Below, piece after piece: positions 25,662 through 33,786 of a stretch of 64,000 nt of DNA. A program made the position numbers and the translations under genes. The notes beneath the pieces are model-generated. The model was not told where the DNA came from. It saw nothing but the letters and a program-made list of their open reading frames with translations, and did not search any database. This DNA comes from Pseudomonas frederiksbergensis (GTDB lineage: Bacteria; Pseudomonadota; Gammaproteobacteria; Pseudomonadales; Pseudomonadaceae), in the NCBI RefSeq assembly GCF_900105495.1, contig NZ_FNTF01000002.1, positions 5,262,501 through 5,326,500 on the forward strand. The letters are read 5' to 3'. The first letter of the stretch is position 1. The number at the start of each line of letters is the position of its first letter.

Positions 25662-26513
25662 TCACGGTTTCGCTTGCGGGGCAGCAGGATAGCCAAGGCC
25701 ACTGCGGGCAAATTCCACGGCTTTGTGAAACTGCTCAGCGGTCGGCCGCACGCCCGTGTACAGCACGAACTGCTCCAGCGCCTGGATCGCGATCACTTCC
25801 AAACCGGTGATCACTCGCTTGCCTTCAGCACGAGCGCGCACAATCAACGGAGTTTCCGAGGGGACTGCCACCACGTCGAAAACCGTCTCGGCAGCAGCGA
25901 TGGATTCAGCATCGAATGCCAACTGATCGGCCTCGGGGCCGGACATGCCAATCGGTGTGACGTTGATCAACATCTGCGGCCGCTCCGAGCCCAGCTCCGC
26001 TTGCCATCGATAGCCCAGCGACTCGGCCAACGCCCGTCCGGAACGCTCGTTACGAGCAACGATCAGGCCATTTTTGTAGCCACCATCGCGCAAGGCACTG
26101 GCCACCGCCTTGGCCATGCCGCCGCTGCCGCGCAGGGCAAAGGTCAATTCCTTCGGCACCTGATGGGTGTCAAGCAACTGGGCGATTGCGATGTAGTCAG
26201 TGTTGTAAGCCTTGAGATGGCCATTAGTGTTGACGATGGTGTTGATCGATTGAATGGCCGCGGCGGAAGGGTCCAGTTCATCGACCAGCGCAATGCACGC
26301 CTCCTTGAACGGCATCGACACGCCGCAACCCCGAATCCCCAAGGCGCGAATGCCGCCAACGGCGCCTGACAGGTCCTGACTGCTGAAGGCCTTGTAGTAA
26401 AAATTCAGGTCCAGTTGCTCATACAGATGATTGTGAAACCGCAGGCCGAAGTTCCCGGGTCGTGCGGAAAGCGACATGCACAGCTGGGTGTCTCTGTCGG
26501 GGTTCATCTGCAT
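25662..26513 (-). CDS. Shikimate dehydrogenase-like protein (AroE family)
   Basis: A 283-residue NADP-type dehydrogenase of the AroE superfamily. The N-terminal domain has the catalytic Lys70 in VSMPFKEA and Asp106 in YNTDY, both needed for shikimate binding. The nucleotide motif GSGGMAKAV (near 130) replaces the GAGGAA of classical AroE. AAGGAG 7 nt upstream supports the ATG at 26513. It is probably an auxiliary family member (SdhL/RifI/YdiB type) rather than the main biosynthetic enzyme, given its motif differences and its cupin partner. The real substrate is unknown. Confidence 0.82.
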   Translation of the reverse strand: MQMNPDRDTQLCMSLSARPGNFGLRFHNHLYEQLDLNFYYKAFSSQDLSGAVGGIRALGIRGCGVSMPFKEACIALVDELDPSAAAIQSINTIVNTNGHLKAYNTDYIAIAQLLDTHQVPKELTFALRGSGGMAKAVASALRDGGYKNGLIVARNERSGRALAESLGYRWQAELGSERPQMLINVTPIGMSGPEADQLAFDAESIAAAETVFDVVAVPSETPLIVRARAEGKRVITGLEVIAIQALEQFVLYTGVRPTAEQFHKAVEFARSGLGYPAAPQAKP

Positions 26514-26758
26514 GAAAAATCTCCTTGAGTAGCACTTTCAGATGGACGGGATTAGCCAATCCATCGGGTCTGATCGATCATAACGGCGTGCCTGCACGCG
26601 GCATCTCTAGACTGTAAAGATGCTAGTGCAGACCTTACACAAAATTTACCCAACGGCTGTGCTGATTTTGAAAAAAACGCTGTCTTAGAAGTATCCCCGC
26701 GACAATCCTTGGGTCTATTGCAGACACAAGCGCCGGGGCGAAGAACCGAGGAACTATC

Positions 26759-27130
26759 ATGATCCGGAAAATCCCCACAGTAGCCTTGCTGGTCGGTGCT
26801 CTTGCTATCGCAGGGCAGGCAGAAGCTGGCGGCGGTCACCACGGTCACGGTTGGGAAGGACCGGCGGTATTTGGCGCGATCGTTGGGTCGGCCATCGTCG
26901 GTTCGGCCCTCATCAACAGCAACCGCCCGGTTTATGTACAGCAACCGGTTTACGTTCAGCCACAGCCGGTTTACTACGGCCCGCCACCGGTTTATTACCA
27001 GCCGGCACCGGTCTACGTGCAGCAACCGGCCTATTACGGCCCACCGCCGGTTTATTACGGCCCACCACGCGGGTATTACGGTCCACCGCGCGGTTACTAC
27101 GGCCCTCCCCGCGGTTATGGCCGCTGGTAA
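26759..27130 (+). CDS. Secreted Tyr/Pro/Gly-rich repeat protein, 123 aa
   Basis: A signal peptide covers ~1-23 (cleavage near AEA-GG). The mature chain begins with a His/Gly patch (GGGHHGHG), then a Gly-zipper-like hydrophobic segment (GAIVGSAIVGSALI), then about 70 residues of imperfect repeats built on PVYV/PVYYGPP and finally GYYGPPR. CGAGGA 6 nt upstream fixes the ATG. A strong terminator follows at 27142. It resembles outer-membrane or surface proteins with a glycine-zipper anchor and an extended polyproline-Tyr tail. The His patch may bind metal. No named family recognised. Confidence 0.75.
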   Translation: MIRKIPTVALLVGALAIAGQAEAGGGHHGHGWEGPAVFGAIVGSAIVGSALINSNRPVYVQQPVYVQPQPVYYGPPPVYYQPAPVYVQQPAYYGPPPVYYGPPRGYYGPPRGYYGPPRGYGRW

Positions 27131-27141
27131 CGGAATCAGCA

Positions 27142-27170
27142 GGCCCCGCCTCAACAGCGGGGCCTTTTTT
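27142..27170 (+). terminator. Terminator of the Tyr/Pro/Gly repeat gene
   Basis: GGCCCCGC-CTCAACA-GCGGGGCC stem followed by six T, 11 bp after the stop. Confidence 0.9.
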
Positions 27171-27365
27171 GTGACCGTCCGTCGGCAGAGGTCTGGATAA
27201 ATCTCGCCAAGGTCGCTGTCGGGACAGTCTTTGCGGCGAAAATTGGCAAGATTGACTCGCCATCCTTCCCCCGTGCTGGGGAAAACGGTCATATTTATGT
27301 CATGTCGGGTCCGCACTCTAGGACTTGTCCGTTAACAACAGGTTGATAAAAACAAGGACGACCTT

Positions 27366-27560
27366 ATGCCCACGCAAAACCCGCACCGTATTGTCGGCTT
27401 GTGCACTTCCAGCAAGGTGTACAACGCATTGACCGAACTCAAGCACCTTGAAGGCCATCGCAGCGCCAAGTTTCTTTCGCTGCTGGCAGAAAACCTGGTG
27501 CGCAAAGGCCTGCTCAACGAGCAGGAAGTGGTTCATATGCTGGATCTGGTGGTCGACTGA
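27366..27560 (+). CDS. Small protein of unknown function, 64 aa
   Basis: Starts MPTQNPHRIVGLC, and AAGGA stands 8 nt before the ATG. The chain is mostly helical, with two short amphipathic helices (NALTELKHLE, AKFLSLLAENLVRKGLLNEQEVV). Only one Cys, no signal or membrane segment. Good Shine-Dalgarno and coding-like codon use suggest it is real. Unknown family; possibly one of the small cytoplasmic proteins common in pseudomonads. Confidence 0.6.
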   Translation: MPTQNPHRIVGLCTSSKVYNALTELKHLEGHRSAKFLSLLAENLVRKGLLNEQEVVHMLDLVVD

Positions 27561-27660
27561 AGCGAAGCCTCATTGGTATCAATGACGACTATCGAAAGCG
27601 TTGATTGTCCGATCAGGCGCTCGGTCCGTAAGGTAGCTCCAACGTTTGATGGAGGTACTT

Positions 27661-27843
27661 ATGTCCCAGGTTCAGATCATGTCCGTTATCGGCAGCGCCG
27701 TTCCCGCACCGCTCAGAGCGCTGGGATTGCTTGCCTGTTGGTACCTGGTGCAGGACGGCGAACCGATCAGCGGTCCGCTCACCTCGCTGCCGGCCGCCCA
27801 GGCACTGTCGCAACGTCTCGGCCAAGGCCAAATCAGCGTTTAA
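27661..27843 (+). CDS. Small protein of unknown function, 60 aa
   Basis: GGAGG sits 5 nt before the ATG at 27661. The protein has a moderately hydrophobic middle (VPAPLRALGLLACWYLVQDG) and an Ala/Gln/Leu-rich end. It overlaps the 3' end of the minus-strand permease gene by 4 bp. It is not clearly a membrane protein, and no family is recognised. Confidence 0.55.
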   Translation: MSQVQIMSVIGSAVPAPLRALGLLACWYLVQDGEPISGPLTSLPAAQALSQRLGQGQISV

Positions 27844-28901
27844 GGTAGCTGCACCCGCGGTTTGGTTTCAATGAAGATTGCCCAGCTCGACATGAACAGC
27901 GCAGCAATCAGCGGCCCGATCACAAAGCCATTGAGGCCGAAGATGGCCAGACCGCCCAGGGTCGAGATCAGGATCAGATAGTCCGGCATCTTGGTATCCT
28001 TGCCGACCAGAATCGGTCGCAGCACGTTATCCACCAGGCCAATCACAAAGATCCCGAACAGCACCAGTACCACGCCCTGCCAGATCGAACCGGCGAACAG
28101 GAAAAACGCCGCCACCGGTGCCCAGACAATCCCCGCCCCCACCGCTGGCAACAGCGACAGAAACGCCATCAACACCGCCCAGAGCAACGCGCTCGGAATA
28201 TCCAGAAACCAGAAAATCAGACCGCCCAATGCACCCTGTGTGATTGCCACCAACAGGTTGCCCTTCACTGTCGCTCGAACCACCCGATTGAACTTGAGTT
28301 GCAAACGGCGTTTCTGGGTGTCCTGCAGCGGCACGGCAGCGCGCACTTTGCGGGCCAGTTCGGCACCGTCACGCAAAAAGAAGAACAGCAGGTAGAGCAT
28401 GATGAAAAAGCTCACCACAAACTCGAACGTGCCTTGGCCAAAACTGAACGCCTTCGTGGCGATAAACTCATTGCCGGTCACCGCACTCTTGATGATTTTC
28501 TCCCGCAGCCCGTCCAGCTCGCCTACCCCTGCCCGATCGAGCAAGTGCTGGAAATACGGCGGCAGGCTCTGTTTGAAATGCGTCACATACCCGGCGATGT
28601 CCAGTTCGCCGCTTTCGATGCGGTTGTAGACCGAGGCACCTTCTTGCACCAGCAAGATACTCAGGGCAATCACCGGCAGAATCGCGATCACCAGGCAGAT
28701 GCTCAGGGTGAACAGCGACGTCAGATTGCGTTCCCAGCCGAACTTCAGTTGCAGTCGTCGGTGCAAGGGCGCGAAAAGGATGCCGAGAATCACCGCCCAG
28801 AACACCGCGCCGTAAAACGGCAGCAAAATCCAGATGAAGGCAGCAGTGACCAGCCCCAGCAAGATCACCAGTGATTTGTTTTGTACTGTCTCTTCGTTCA
28901 T
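27840..28901 (-). CDS. AI-2E / PerM family permease
   Basis: A 353-residue protein with about eight membrane helices of the AI-2E transporter (DUF20, UPF0118) family. Visible features: the N-terminal pair of helices (LVILLGLVTAAFIWILLPF, FWAVILGILFAPL), the cytoplasmic loop region, and a late conserved segment (VDNVLRPILVGKDTKMPDYLILISTLGGL) characteristic of the family. The family covers TqsA (AI-2 export) and PerM-like proteins, so the substrate cannot be assigned. It is single-gene and divergent from trhP. Confidence 0.88.
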   Translation of the reverse strand: MNEETVQNKSLVILLGLVTAAFIWILLPFYGAVFWAVILGILFAPLHRRLQLKFGWERNLTSLFTLSICLVIAILPVIALSILLVQEGASVYNRIESGELDIAGYVTHFKQSLPPYFQHLLDRAGVGELDGLREKIIKSAVTGNEFIATKAFSFGQGTFEFVVSFFIMLYLLFFFLRDGAELARKVRAAVPLQDTQKRRLQLKFNRVVRATVKGNLLVAITQGALGGLIFWFLDIPSALLWAVLMAFLSLLPAVGAGIVWAPVAAFFLFAGSIWQGVVLVLFGIFVIGLVDNVLRPILVGKDTKMPDYLILISTLGGLAIFGLNGFVIGPLIAALFMSSWAIFIETKPRVQLP

Positions 28902-29024
28902 GTCCGATCCATGTCAGTCCGCAAGGACACAATGCCGCGCCCTGATGCTTAGTCCGCCACGGTTCGCGCGAGTGCCATCCGTTTGTTCATCAAGCATAGA
29001 TCCAGATCAATGAACTCCGCGGAC

Positions 29025-29048
29025 AAGCCGCTTACTCTCGGCGGCTTT
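29025..29048 (+). promoter_or_regulatory. Terminator-like hairpin just before trhP
   Basis: AAGCCGC and GCGGCTT form a 7-bp stem with a 9-base loop, followed by TTG, 17 bases before the ATG. It could be an attenuator or a hairpin that limits ribosome access; it could also be fortuitous. Confidence 0.4.
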
Positions 29049-29064
29049 TGTGACCGACGCTGCC

Positions 29065-30390
29065 ATGACTCTCCTGCCTCCAGAACTGCTGGCCCCCGCC
29101 GGCACCCTGAAAAACATGCGATATGCCTTCGCCTACGGCGCCGATGCGGTGTACGCCGGTCAGCCGCGCTACAGCCTGCGGGTGCGCAACAACGAATTCG
29201 ATCACGCCAATCTGGCCCTCGGCATTCACGAAGCCCAGGCTCAAGGCAAGCGCTTCTATGTGGTGGTGAACATCGCCCCGCACAACGCCAAGCTGAAAAC
29301 CTTCCTCAAGGATCTGGCGCCGATCATTGCCATGGCGCCGGACGCGCTGATCATGTCCGACCCGGGCTTGATCATGCTGGTCCGCCGGCATTATCCGCAG
29401 ATGCCGATTCACCTGTCGGTACAGGCCAACACGGTGAACTGGGCCAGTGTCGAGTTCTGGCAGCAACAAGGCTTGAGCCGGATCATCCTGTCGCGAGAGC
29501 TGTCCCTGGAAGAAATTGCCGAGATCCGCGAGCAAGTCCCGGCCATGGAGCTGGAGGTGTTCGTCCATGGCGCCTTGTGCATGGCGTATTCCGGTCGCTG
29601 CCTGTTGTCAGGCTATATGAACAAGCGCGATGCCAATCAGGGCAGTTGCACCAATGCCTGTCGCTGGAAATATTCGGCGCAAGAGGCTACGGAAAATCAG
29701 CTCGGCGAAATCGTGCAGACCTTCCAGCCCGAACCGACCCTGGGCATCGGCACCCCGACCGATCAGGTGTTCCTGTTGCAGGAAGCCAATCGGCCCGACG
29801 AACTGATGCCGGCCTTCGAAGACGAACACGGCACCTACATCATGAACGCCAAGGACCTGCGCGCGGTGCAGCATGTCGAGCGCCTGACGCAAATGGGCGT
29901 GCACTCACTGAAAATCGAGGGCCGGACCAAATCCCATTTTTATTGCGCACGCACCACCCAGGTTTACCGCCGGGCGATCGACGACGCGGTGGCCGGTCGC
30001 GCGTTCGACCGCAGCCTGATGACGGATCTGGAATCCCTCGCCCAGCGCGGCTACACCGAAGGTTTTCTGCGGCGGCACGTGCATGACGAATACCAGAACT
30101 ACCAGCACGGCAGCTCGGTGTCGGAGCGCCAGCAGTTTGTCGGCGAGCTGACAGGCGAGCGGCGTGACCGGATGGCGGAGATCAAGGTGAAGAATCGATT
30201 TGGTTTGGGCGACCATATGGAACTGATGACACCCAAGGGCAACTTCCAATTCGATTTGCATCAACTGCAAAACGTCAGGGGCGAGCCTGTCGAAGTGGCA
30301 CCGGGGGATGGGCACACCGTGTACTTACCGATTCCGGATGCGGTGGATTTGCAGTTTGGGTTGTTGATGCGGGATGTGAGTGTCACATGA
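29065..30390 (+). CDS. trhP: tRNA 5-hydroxyuridine synthase TrhP (YegQ), peptidase U32 family
   Basis: A 441-residue U32 protein. It begins LLPPELLAPAGTLKNMRYAF, the usual YegQ N-terminus, and carries the conserved CMAYSGRC motif and NQGSCTNACRW, Cys residues of the presumed iron-sulfur site. It ends with the typical second domain (FGLGDHMELMTPKG). The E. coli homologue uses prephenate for wobble-uridine hydroxylation in tRNA. I choose the ATG at 29065; a GTG at 29050 is also in frame. A REPIN follows directly. Confidence 0.92.
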   Translation: MTLLPPELLAPAGTLKNMRYAFAYGADAVYAGQPRYSLRVRNNEFDHANLALGIHEAQAQGKRFYVVVNIAPHNAKLKTFLKDLAPIIAMAPDALIMSDPGLIMLVRRHYPQMPIHLSVQANTVNWASVEFWQQQGLSRIILSRELSLEEIAEIREQVPAMELEVFVHGALCMAYSGRCLLSGYMNKRDANQGSCTNACRWKYSAQEATENQLGEIVQTFQPEPTLGIGTPTDQVFLLQEANRPDELMPAFEDEHGTYIMNAKDLRAVQHVERLTQMGVHSLKIEGRTKSHFYCARTTQVYRRAIDDAVAGRAFDRSLMTDLESLAQRGYTEGFLRRHVHDEYQNYQHGSSVSERQQFVGELTGERRDRMAEIKVKNRFGLGDHMELMTPKGNFQFDLHQLQNVRGEPVEVAPGDGHTVYLPIPDAVDLQFGLLMRDVSVT

Positions 30391-30398
30391 TCCCCCCA

Positions 30399-30490
30399 CT
30401 GTGGGAGCGAGCCTGCTCGCGATGACGGAATCACAGCCAATATTGTTGTTGAATGTTAAACCGCTATCGCGAGCAGGCTCACTCCCACAG
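30399..30490. repeat. REPIN, family A (two inverted REP cores)
   Basis: Two inverted copies of TGTGGGAGCGAGCCTGCTCGC, pointing outward, separated by about 45 bp. The same family occurs at 40478-40569 (about 90% identical even between the cores) and 46694-46785. It lies 10 bp past the trhP stop, where it can act as the 3' hairpin. Confidence 0.9.
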
Positions 30491-30498
30491 GTAACGAG

Positions 30499-31362
30499 TC
30501 AAGCGAACTCTTCGCGCAACATCCCCACAAACGCCTCCCGCGCCGGGTGTACCCCGGCGTTTTCATGCCAGTAAAACAGGTTGTCGATCGCTGTCAGCTC
30601 GGGGAACTCATACCCCGCGCAACCTGCCCCTTTGGCGTACTGATCGAACACGCCTTTTGGCACCAGCGCGACACCCGCACCGGCACTGACGCAGCCGACA
30701 ATCGCCCCGTAACTGGCCAGGCTGACAATCGGCAACGCCTGCCCCTGCCGCAGCAACCAATGCTCCAGCGCCGCCCGGTAGGGACAGCCCTGGGGCCACA
30801 TGAACACGGTCTTGTCCTGCAAATCCGCGATGTCCCGTACCGGCCCCAGAGACTTCGAGGCGATCAACAGAAGCTCCTCGCGGTACATCGGCGTGCGCTT
30901 GAGGTGTGAGCGCTCGACATCCACCGCAACGATCGCGCCGTCGAGCCGGTGATTGAGCGTGTCGTCGAGTAATTGGCCCCAGGTGCCGGTGGTCAGTTCC
31001 AACGCAACGCCGGGGAAACGTTTGTGGAATTTCGCCAGCAAACGCGGCAATCGGCCGGTTGCCGACGACTCGATGGCGCCAATGCGCAACGGCCCGGAGG
31101 GCTCGGCCGAAGGGTCCACCGCACGCTTGGCCTCCGCCGTCAGGGCAAGAATTTTTGAGGCATATGCCAGGAAGGTTTGCCCCGCCGGGCTGATTCGCAG
31201 CCCTCGGCCCTCGCGCAGAAACAGCGCGACACCCAGCTCCGCTTCCAGGGACTTGAGCCGTGCCGTGATATTCGACGGCACGCAATGCAACAACTCGGCC
31301 GCCCGGGCGATGCTGCCGACCTCGGCAACGGTCTTGAACATGCGTATCTGTGCCAGCTCCAT
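30499..31362 (-). CDS. LysR-family transcriptional regulator
   Basis: A 287-residue LysR protein. The winged-helix motif is MELAQIRMFKTVAEVGSIARAAELLHCVPSNITARLK (given in part), and the substrate-binding domain carries GPLRIGAIESS and GVALVPKGVF. It is divergent from the EamA exporter gene with 95 bp between the starts, the classical arrangement for LysR control of a neighbour. The inducer is unknown, and the effector domain shows the GIG-type ligand loop. It is most likely to regulate the exporter. Confidence 0.88.
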   Translation of the reverse strand: MELAQIRMFKTVAEVGSIARAAELLHCVPSNITARLKSLEAELGVALFLREGRGLRISPAGQTFLAYASKILALTAEAKRAVDPSAEPSGPLRIGAIESSATGRLPRLLAKFHKRFPGVALELTTGTWGQLLDDTLNHRLDGAIVAVDVERSHLKRTPMYREELLLIASKSLGPVRDIADLQDKTVFMWPQGCPYRAALEHWLLRQGQALPIVSLASYGAIVGCVSAGAGVALVPKGVFDQYAKGAGCAGYEFPELTAIDNLFYWHENAGVHPAREAFVGMLREEFA

Positions 31363-31457
31363 ACATCACCTAAAGTGAAGAGTTGACGCACTATAAGTCA
31401 GTTGTGGAGAACAGTCAGGCTTCTGATACTGGGTGCATCCGCCTACAGGTCCCGATC

Positions 31458-32369
31458 ATGAAGCTACTCACGCCCTCCCCCGGTTCGCCGGTCAAAATCT
31501 TCCTGGCCATGGCATTTGTGGTCGGCTGCTGGGGTTACTCACCGACTGGCATTCACATCGGTTTGCAGGCCTATGAGCCTGGTCATCTGGCCTTGCTGCG
31601 GTTTCTGCTGGCGTCGGCATTCATGGCGGTGGTCGCGGTGTTCCGAGGCATCAACCTGCCGAAAATTCGTGACCTGCCGCTGCTGTTCGCGCTCGGTTTC
31701 TTTGCCGTGAGCCTGCACCATGTGGCGCTGAATTTCGGCCAGCAAAGTGTCAGCGCCGGCGCCTCCAGTGTGTTGGCGCAATCGACGCCGTTGTTCAGCA
31801 CGTTGCTGGCGCGTTTCGTGTTCAAGGACCGGGTGAGCGCGTGGCGGTGGGGCTGCGTTTTTCTGGGGTTGATCGGCGTGGTGATTGTGGTGGCCGGGGA
31901 TCATGGACTGGGGAGCATCGACGCCCATGGTCTGTTGATCCTGTTGGCCGCGGTGTCGTGGAGTTTCTACTTTGCCTTGCAGAAGCACTACTCGCGGCGC
32001 TACGACGGGCTGACGCTGGTGTGTTACACGGTCTGGTTCGGGACGCTGCTGCTGTTGGTTTATCTCCCGGGGCTGGTGACCCAGGTCATCACCGCGCCGG
32101 TTGAAGTGCAGCTGGCCGTCATTGGGCTGGGCATTTTCCCAAGTGCCCTGGCGTATCTCGCCTGGGCCTATGTGCTGACGCATGTGGATCTGAGCCGCGC
32201 GACGATGACGCTGTATCTGATTCCACCGACCGCCATGGCGATTGCCTCTTTTGCACTGGGCGAGCGGCCGACGTTGATGATCGTTGCGGGCGCACTGGTG
32301 GTGCTGGTCAGCGTGTTGGCATTGAATCTGGAGCGCAGGCCGGTGGTTGCTCGAGTCACCGAGGCCTGA
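31458..32369 (+). CDS. EamA / DMT-superfamily exporter
   Basis: A 303-residue permease with ten predicted membrane helices, composed of two EamA repeats. The first repeat has LRFLLASAFMAVVAV and the second ends SFALGERPTLMIVAGALVVLVSV. Members of this group (RhaT/EamA/YedA type) export amino acids or metabolites. The ATG at 31458 gives a short cytoplasmic N-terminus; a longer frame from 31383 is not convincing. Divergent from the LysR gene. Confidence 0.88.
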   Translation: MKLLTPSPGSPVKIFLAMAFVVGCWGYSPTGIHIGLQAYEPGHLALLRFLLASAFMAVVAVFRGINLPKIRDLPLLFALGFFAVSLHHVALNFGQQSVSAGASSVLAQSTPLFSTLLARFVFKDRVSAWRWGCVFLGLIGVVIVVAGDHGLGSIDAHGLLILLAAVSWSFYFALQKHYSRRYDGLTLVCYTVWFGTLLLLVYLPGLVTQVITAPVEVQLAVIGLGIFPSALAYLAWAYVLTHVDLSRATMTLYLIPPTAMAIASFALGERPTLMIVAGALVVLVSVLALNLERRPVVARVTEA

Positions 32370-32465
32370 TCCGGACCTGTCGTGCACAAAAAAAACGGCG
32401 CAGCAATGCAAACTTTTTGTCGTTTCTTAACTGATTGGTATCAGGCGCAATGACCGGGTTTCTCT

Positions 32466-32696
32466 TTATCGCCTGTCATCGGACAGCGGTGTGGGTTCAT
32501 CTGGCGGAGGCAGGTCTTCGGCCGCCTCAGGGTCCATCCAGTCTTCAGGTCGATCAATGTCGACCTCGGTCGGGTCCCGCGAAGGGTCCATGCCGGGTGG
32601 CGCGTCGTGGTCCATGCGCGGCTCGTCGGTACCGGAAATGGGTCGAGTGGGGTCGGTGTTGGGCGTTGCGCCCCGGAACATCGAATCGTTAGCCAT
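32466..32696 (-). CDS. Small disordered Asp/Pro-rich protein, 76 aa
   Basis: Begins MANDSMFRGATPN, followed by many Asp/Pro/Glu motifs (DPSRDPTEVD, PEDWMDPEA, PPPDEPTP). It has one Trp and no Cys. The leader GTGAGGTGCGTC before the ATG is nearly identical to that of the 13576-13791 gene, and the composition and ending (Pro-rich then DD) are similar, so they are probably distant paralogs. Predicted unstructured. Function unknown. Confidence 0.7.
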   Translation of the reverse strand: MANDSMFRGATPNTDPTRPISGTDEPRMDHDAPPGMDPSRDPTEVDIDRPEDWMDPEAAEDLPPPDEPTPLSDDRR

Positions 32697-32788
32697 GACG
32701 CACCTCACTGATGAGGACCAGCAAATCTGGGCCGTATTCGTTGGAATCAGGGCCGCGGATGCGGTGCTATCGAGTAGACAAACGGTGG

Positions 32789-33502
32789 TCAGCCATCGGC
32801 CGAAAACCGGTCGCGGCTGTTGGTCAAGTGCAGCCACATGGCCGCCCGCGCCGCATCCGGGTCCTGGCGTTTGATCGCATTGAGAATGGCCTCGTGCTCA
32901 AGGTTGGCCAGTTGCCCCAGCTTGCTCAAATCTACTGCGCCGCGCTCGGCGGCATTGACGCGGGTGCGCGGGATCATGGCGCTGCCCAGGTGCTGCATGA
33001 TTTCGCTGAAGCACACGTTGCCGGTAGCTTCGGCGATCAGCAAGTGGAAACGCTTGTCGGCTTCGACGCAGCTGTCGTTGTTGGCCAGCAGGCTTTGATA
33101 GTCGTCCAGCGCTTCGCGCATCTGCGCCAATTGATGCTCGGTGCGACGGGTTGCCGCCAGTGCGGCGGCCTGGGTTTCCAGGCCCATGCGCAACTCCAGA
33201 ATGCTGCGCACCCCCAGCGCGGTATCGACGTTCAACCGCAGTCCCTGCTCCGGCGCTCGCTCGATAACAAAGGTGCCGATGCCGTGGCGGGTTTCCACGA
33301 GACCGGACGCCTGCAATTTCGAGATCGCCTCGCGCACCACCGTGCGACTGACGCCGTGCTCCTGAACAATCGTGTTCTCGGACGGCAGCTTGTCACCGGG
33401 CAGCATCTGCCCGAGCAAGATGCTCTGGGTCAGTTTGGCGACCAGGTCATGGGCCAGGTTATGGGTGCGCTTGCGGGCAGGCGCGTCGAGGTCTTCTTGC
33501 AT
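32789..33502 (-). CDS. GntR-family (FadR subfamily) regulator of the glucarate locus
   Basis: A 237-residue regulator with a GntR HTH (residues ~20-75: LGQMLPGDKLPSE...VSRTVVREAISKLQASGLV) and a FadR-type all-helical ligand domain with the Asp/His metal-binding positions (FHLLIAEATGN, LEHEAILNAI). The start at 33502 is the first ATG before the HTH with normal spacing; the ATG three codons upstream is an alternative. It is divergent from gudP, and two candidate operator sites lie in the intergenic gap. It is likely the repressor of gudP-gudD, lifted by glucarate or a catabolite. Confidence 0.87.
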   Translation of the reverse strand: MQEDLDAPARKRTHNLAHDLVAKLTQSILLGQMLPGDKLPSENTIVQEHGVSRTVVREAISKLQASGLVETRHGIGTFVIERAPEQGLRLNVDTALGVRSILELRMGLETQAAALAATRRTEHQLAQMREALDDYQSLLANNDSCVEADKRFHLLIAEATGNVCFSEIMQHLGSAMIPRTRVNAAERGAVDLSKLGQLANLEHEAILNAIKRQDPDAARAAMWLHLTNSRDRFSADG

Positions 33503-33581
33503 GGCGGTCATCCGGAAGCAGGGCTACCGGAATCGTAGCACTGCGCCGGGCGGGAATCTCAGCAAAAACGCGCCGACCAAC

Positions 33582-33592
33582 TTGTATGACAA
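33582..33592. promoter_or_regulatory. Candidate FadR-type operator
   Basis: TTGTATGACAA is an imperfect inverted repeat (TTGT-N3-ACAA) typical of FadR-subfamily sites. A partial match, TTGTATGATG, occurs at 33715-33724, over the gudP -10. Confidence 0.45.
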
Positions 33593-33693
33593 CACTCAAC
33601 AAATCGAGCCTAAACGATCGAAACCAAGCTCATCCATTCGGCAGAAAGACTAATAAACCTCATGAATAACGCTATTTTGTTGGACTAAGGCAC

Positions 33694-33726
33694 TTGCAGG
33701 ACGAAAAAACGTAGTTGTATGATGTC
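33694..33726 (+). promoter_or_regulatory. Candidate gudP promoter with overlapping operator
   Basis: TTGCAG (33694-33699) and TATGAT (33718-33723) are separated by 18 bp, and the -10 lies within the half-operator TTGTATGATG. Occupancy of this site would block RNA polymerase. The promoter is 65 bp upstream of the GTG start of gudP. Confidence 0.5.
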
Positions 33727-33786
33727 TATCAACATCGCAACACCCAGTCACACCCCGCATAAAAATAATCAGTGGGAGATAACGCA

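Noticed and set aside
28983..30086. Alternative long frame over trhP
   Set aside because: The trhP frame carries the family motifs; the alternative frame gives an Arg/Ala/Gly-rich product without features.
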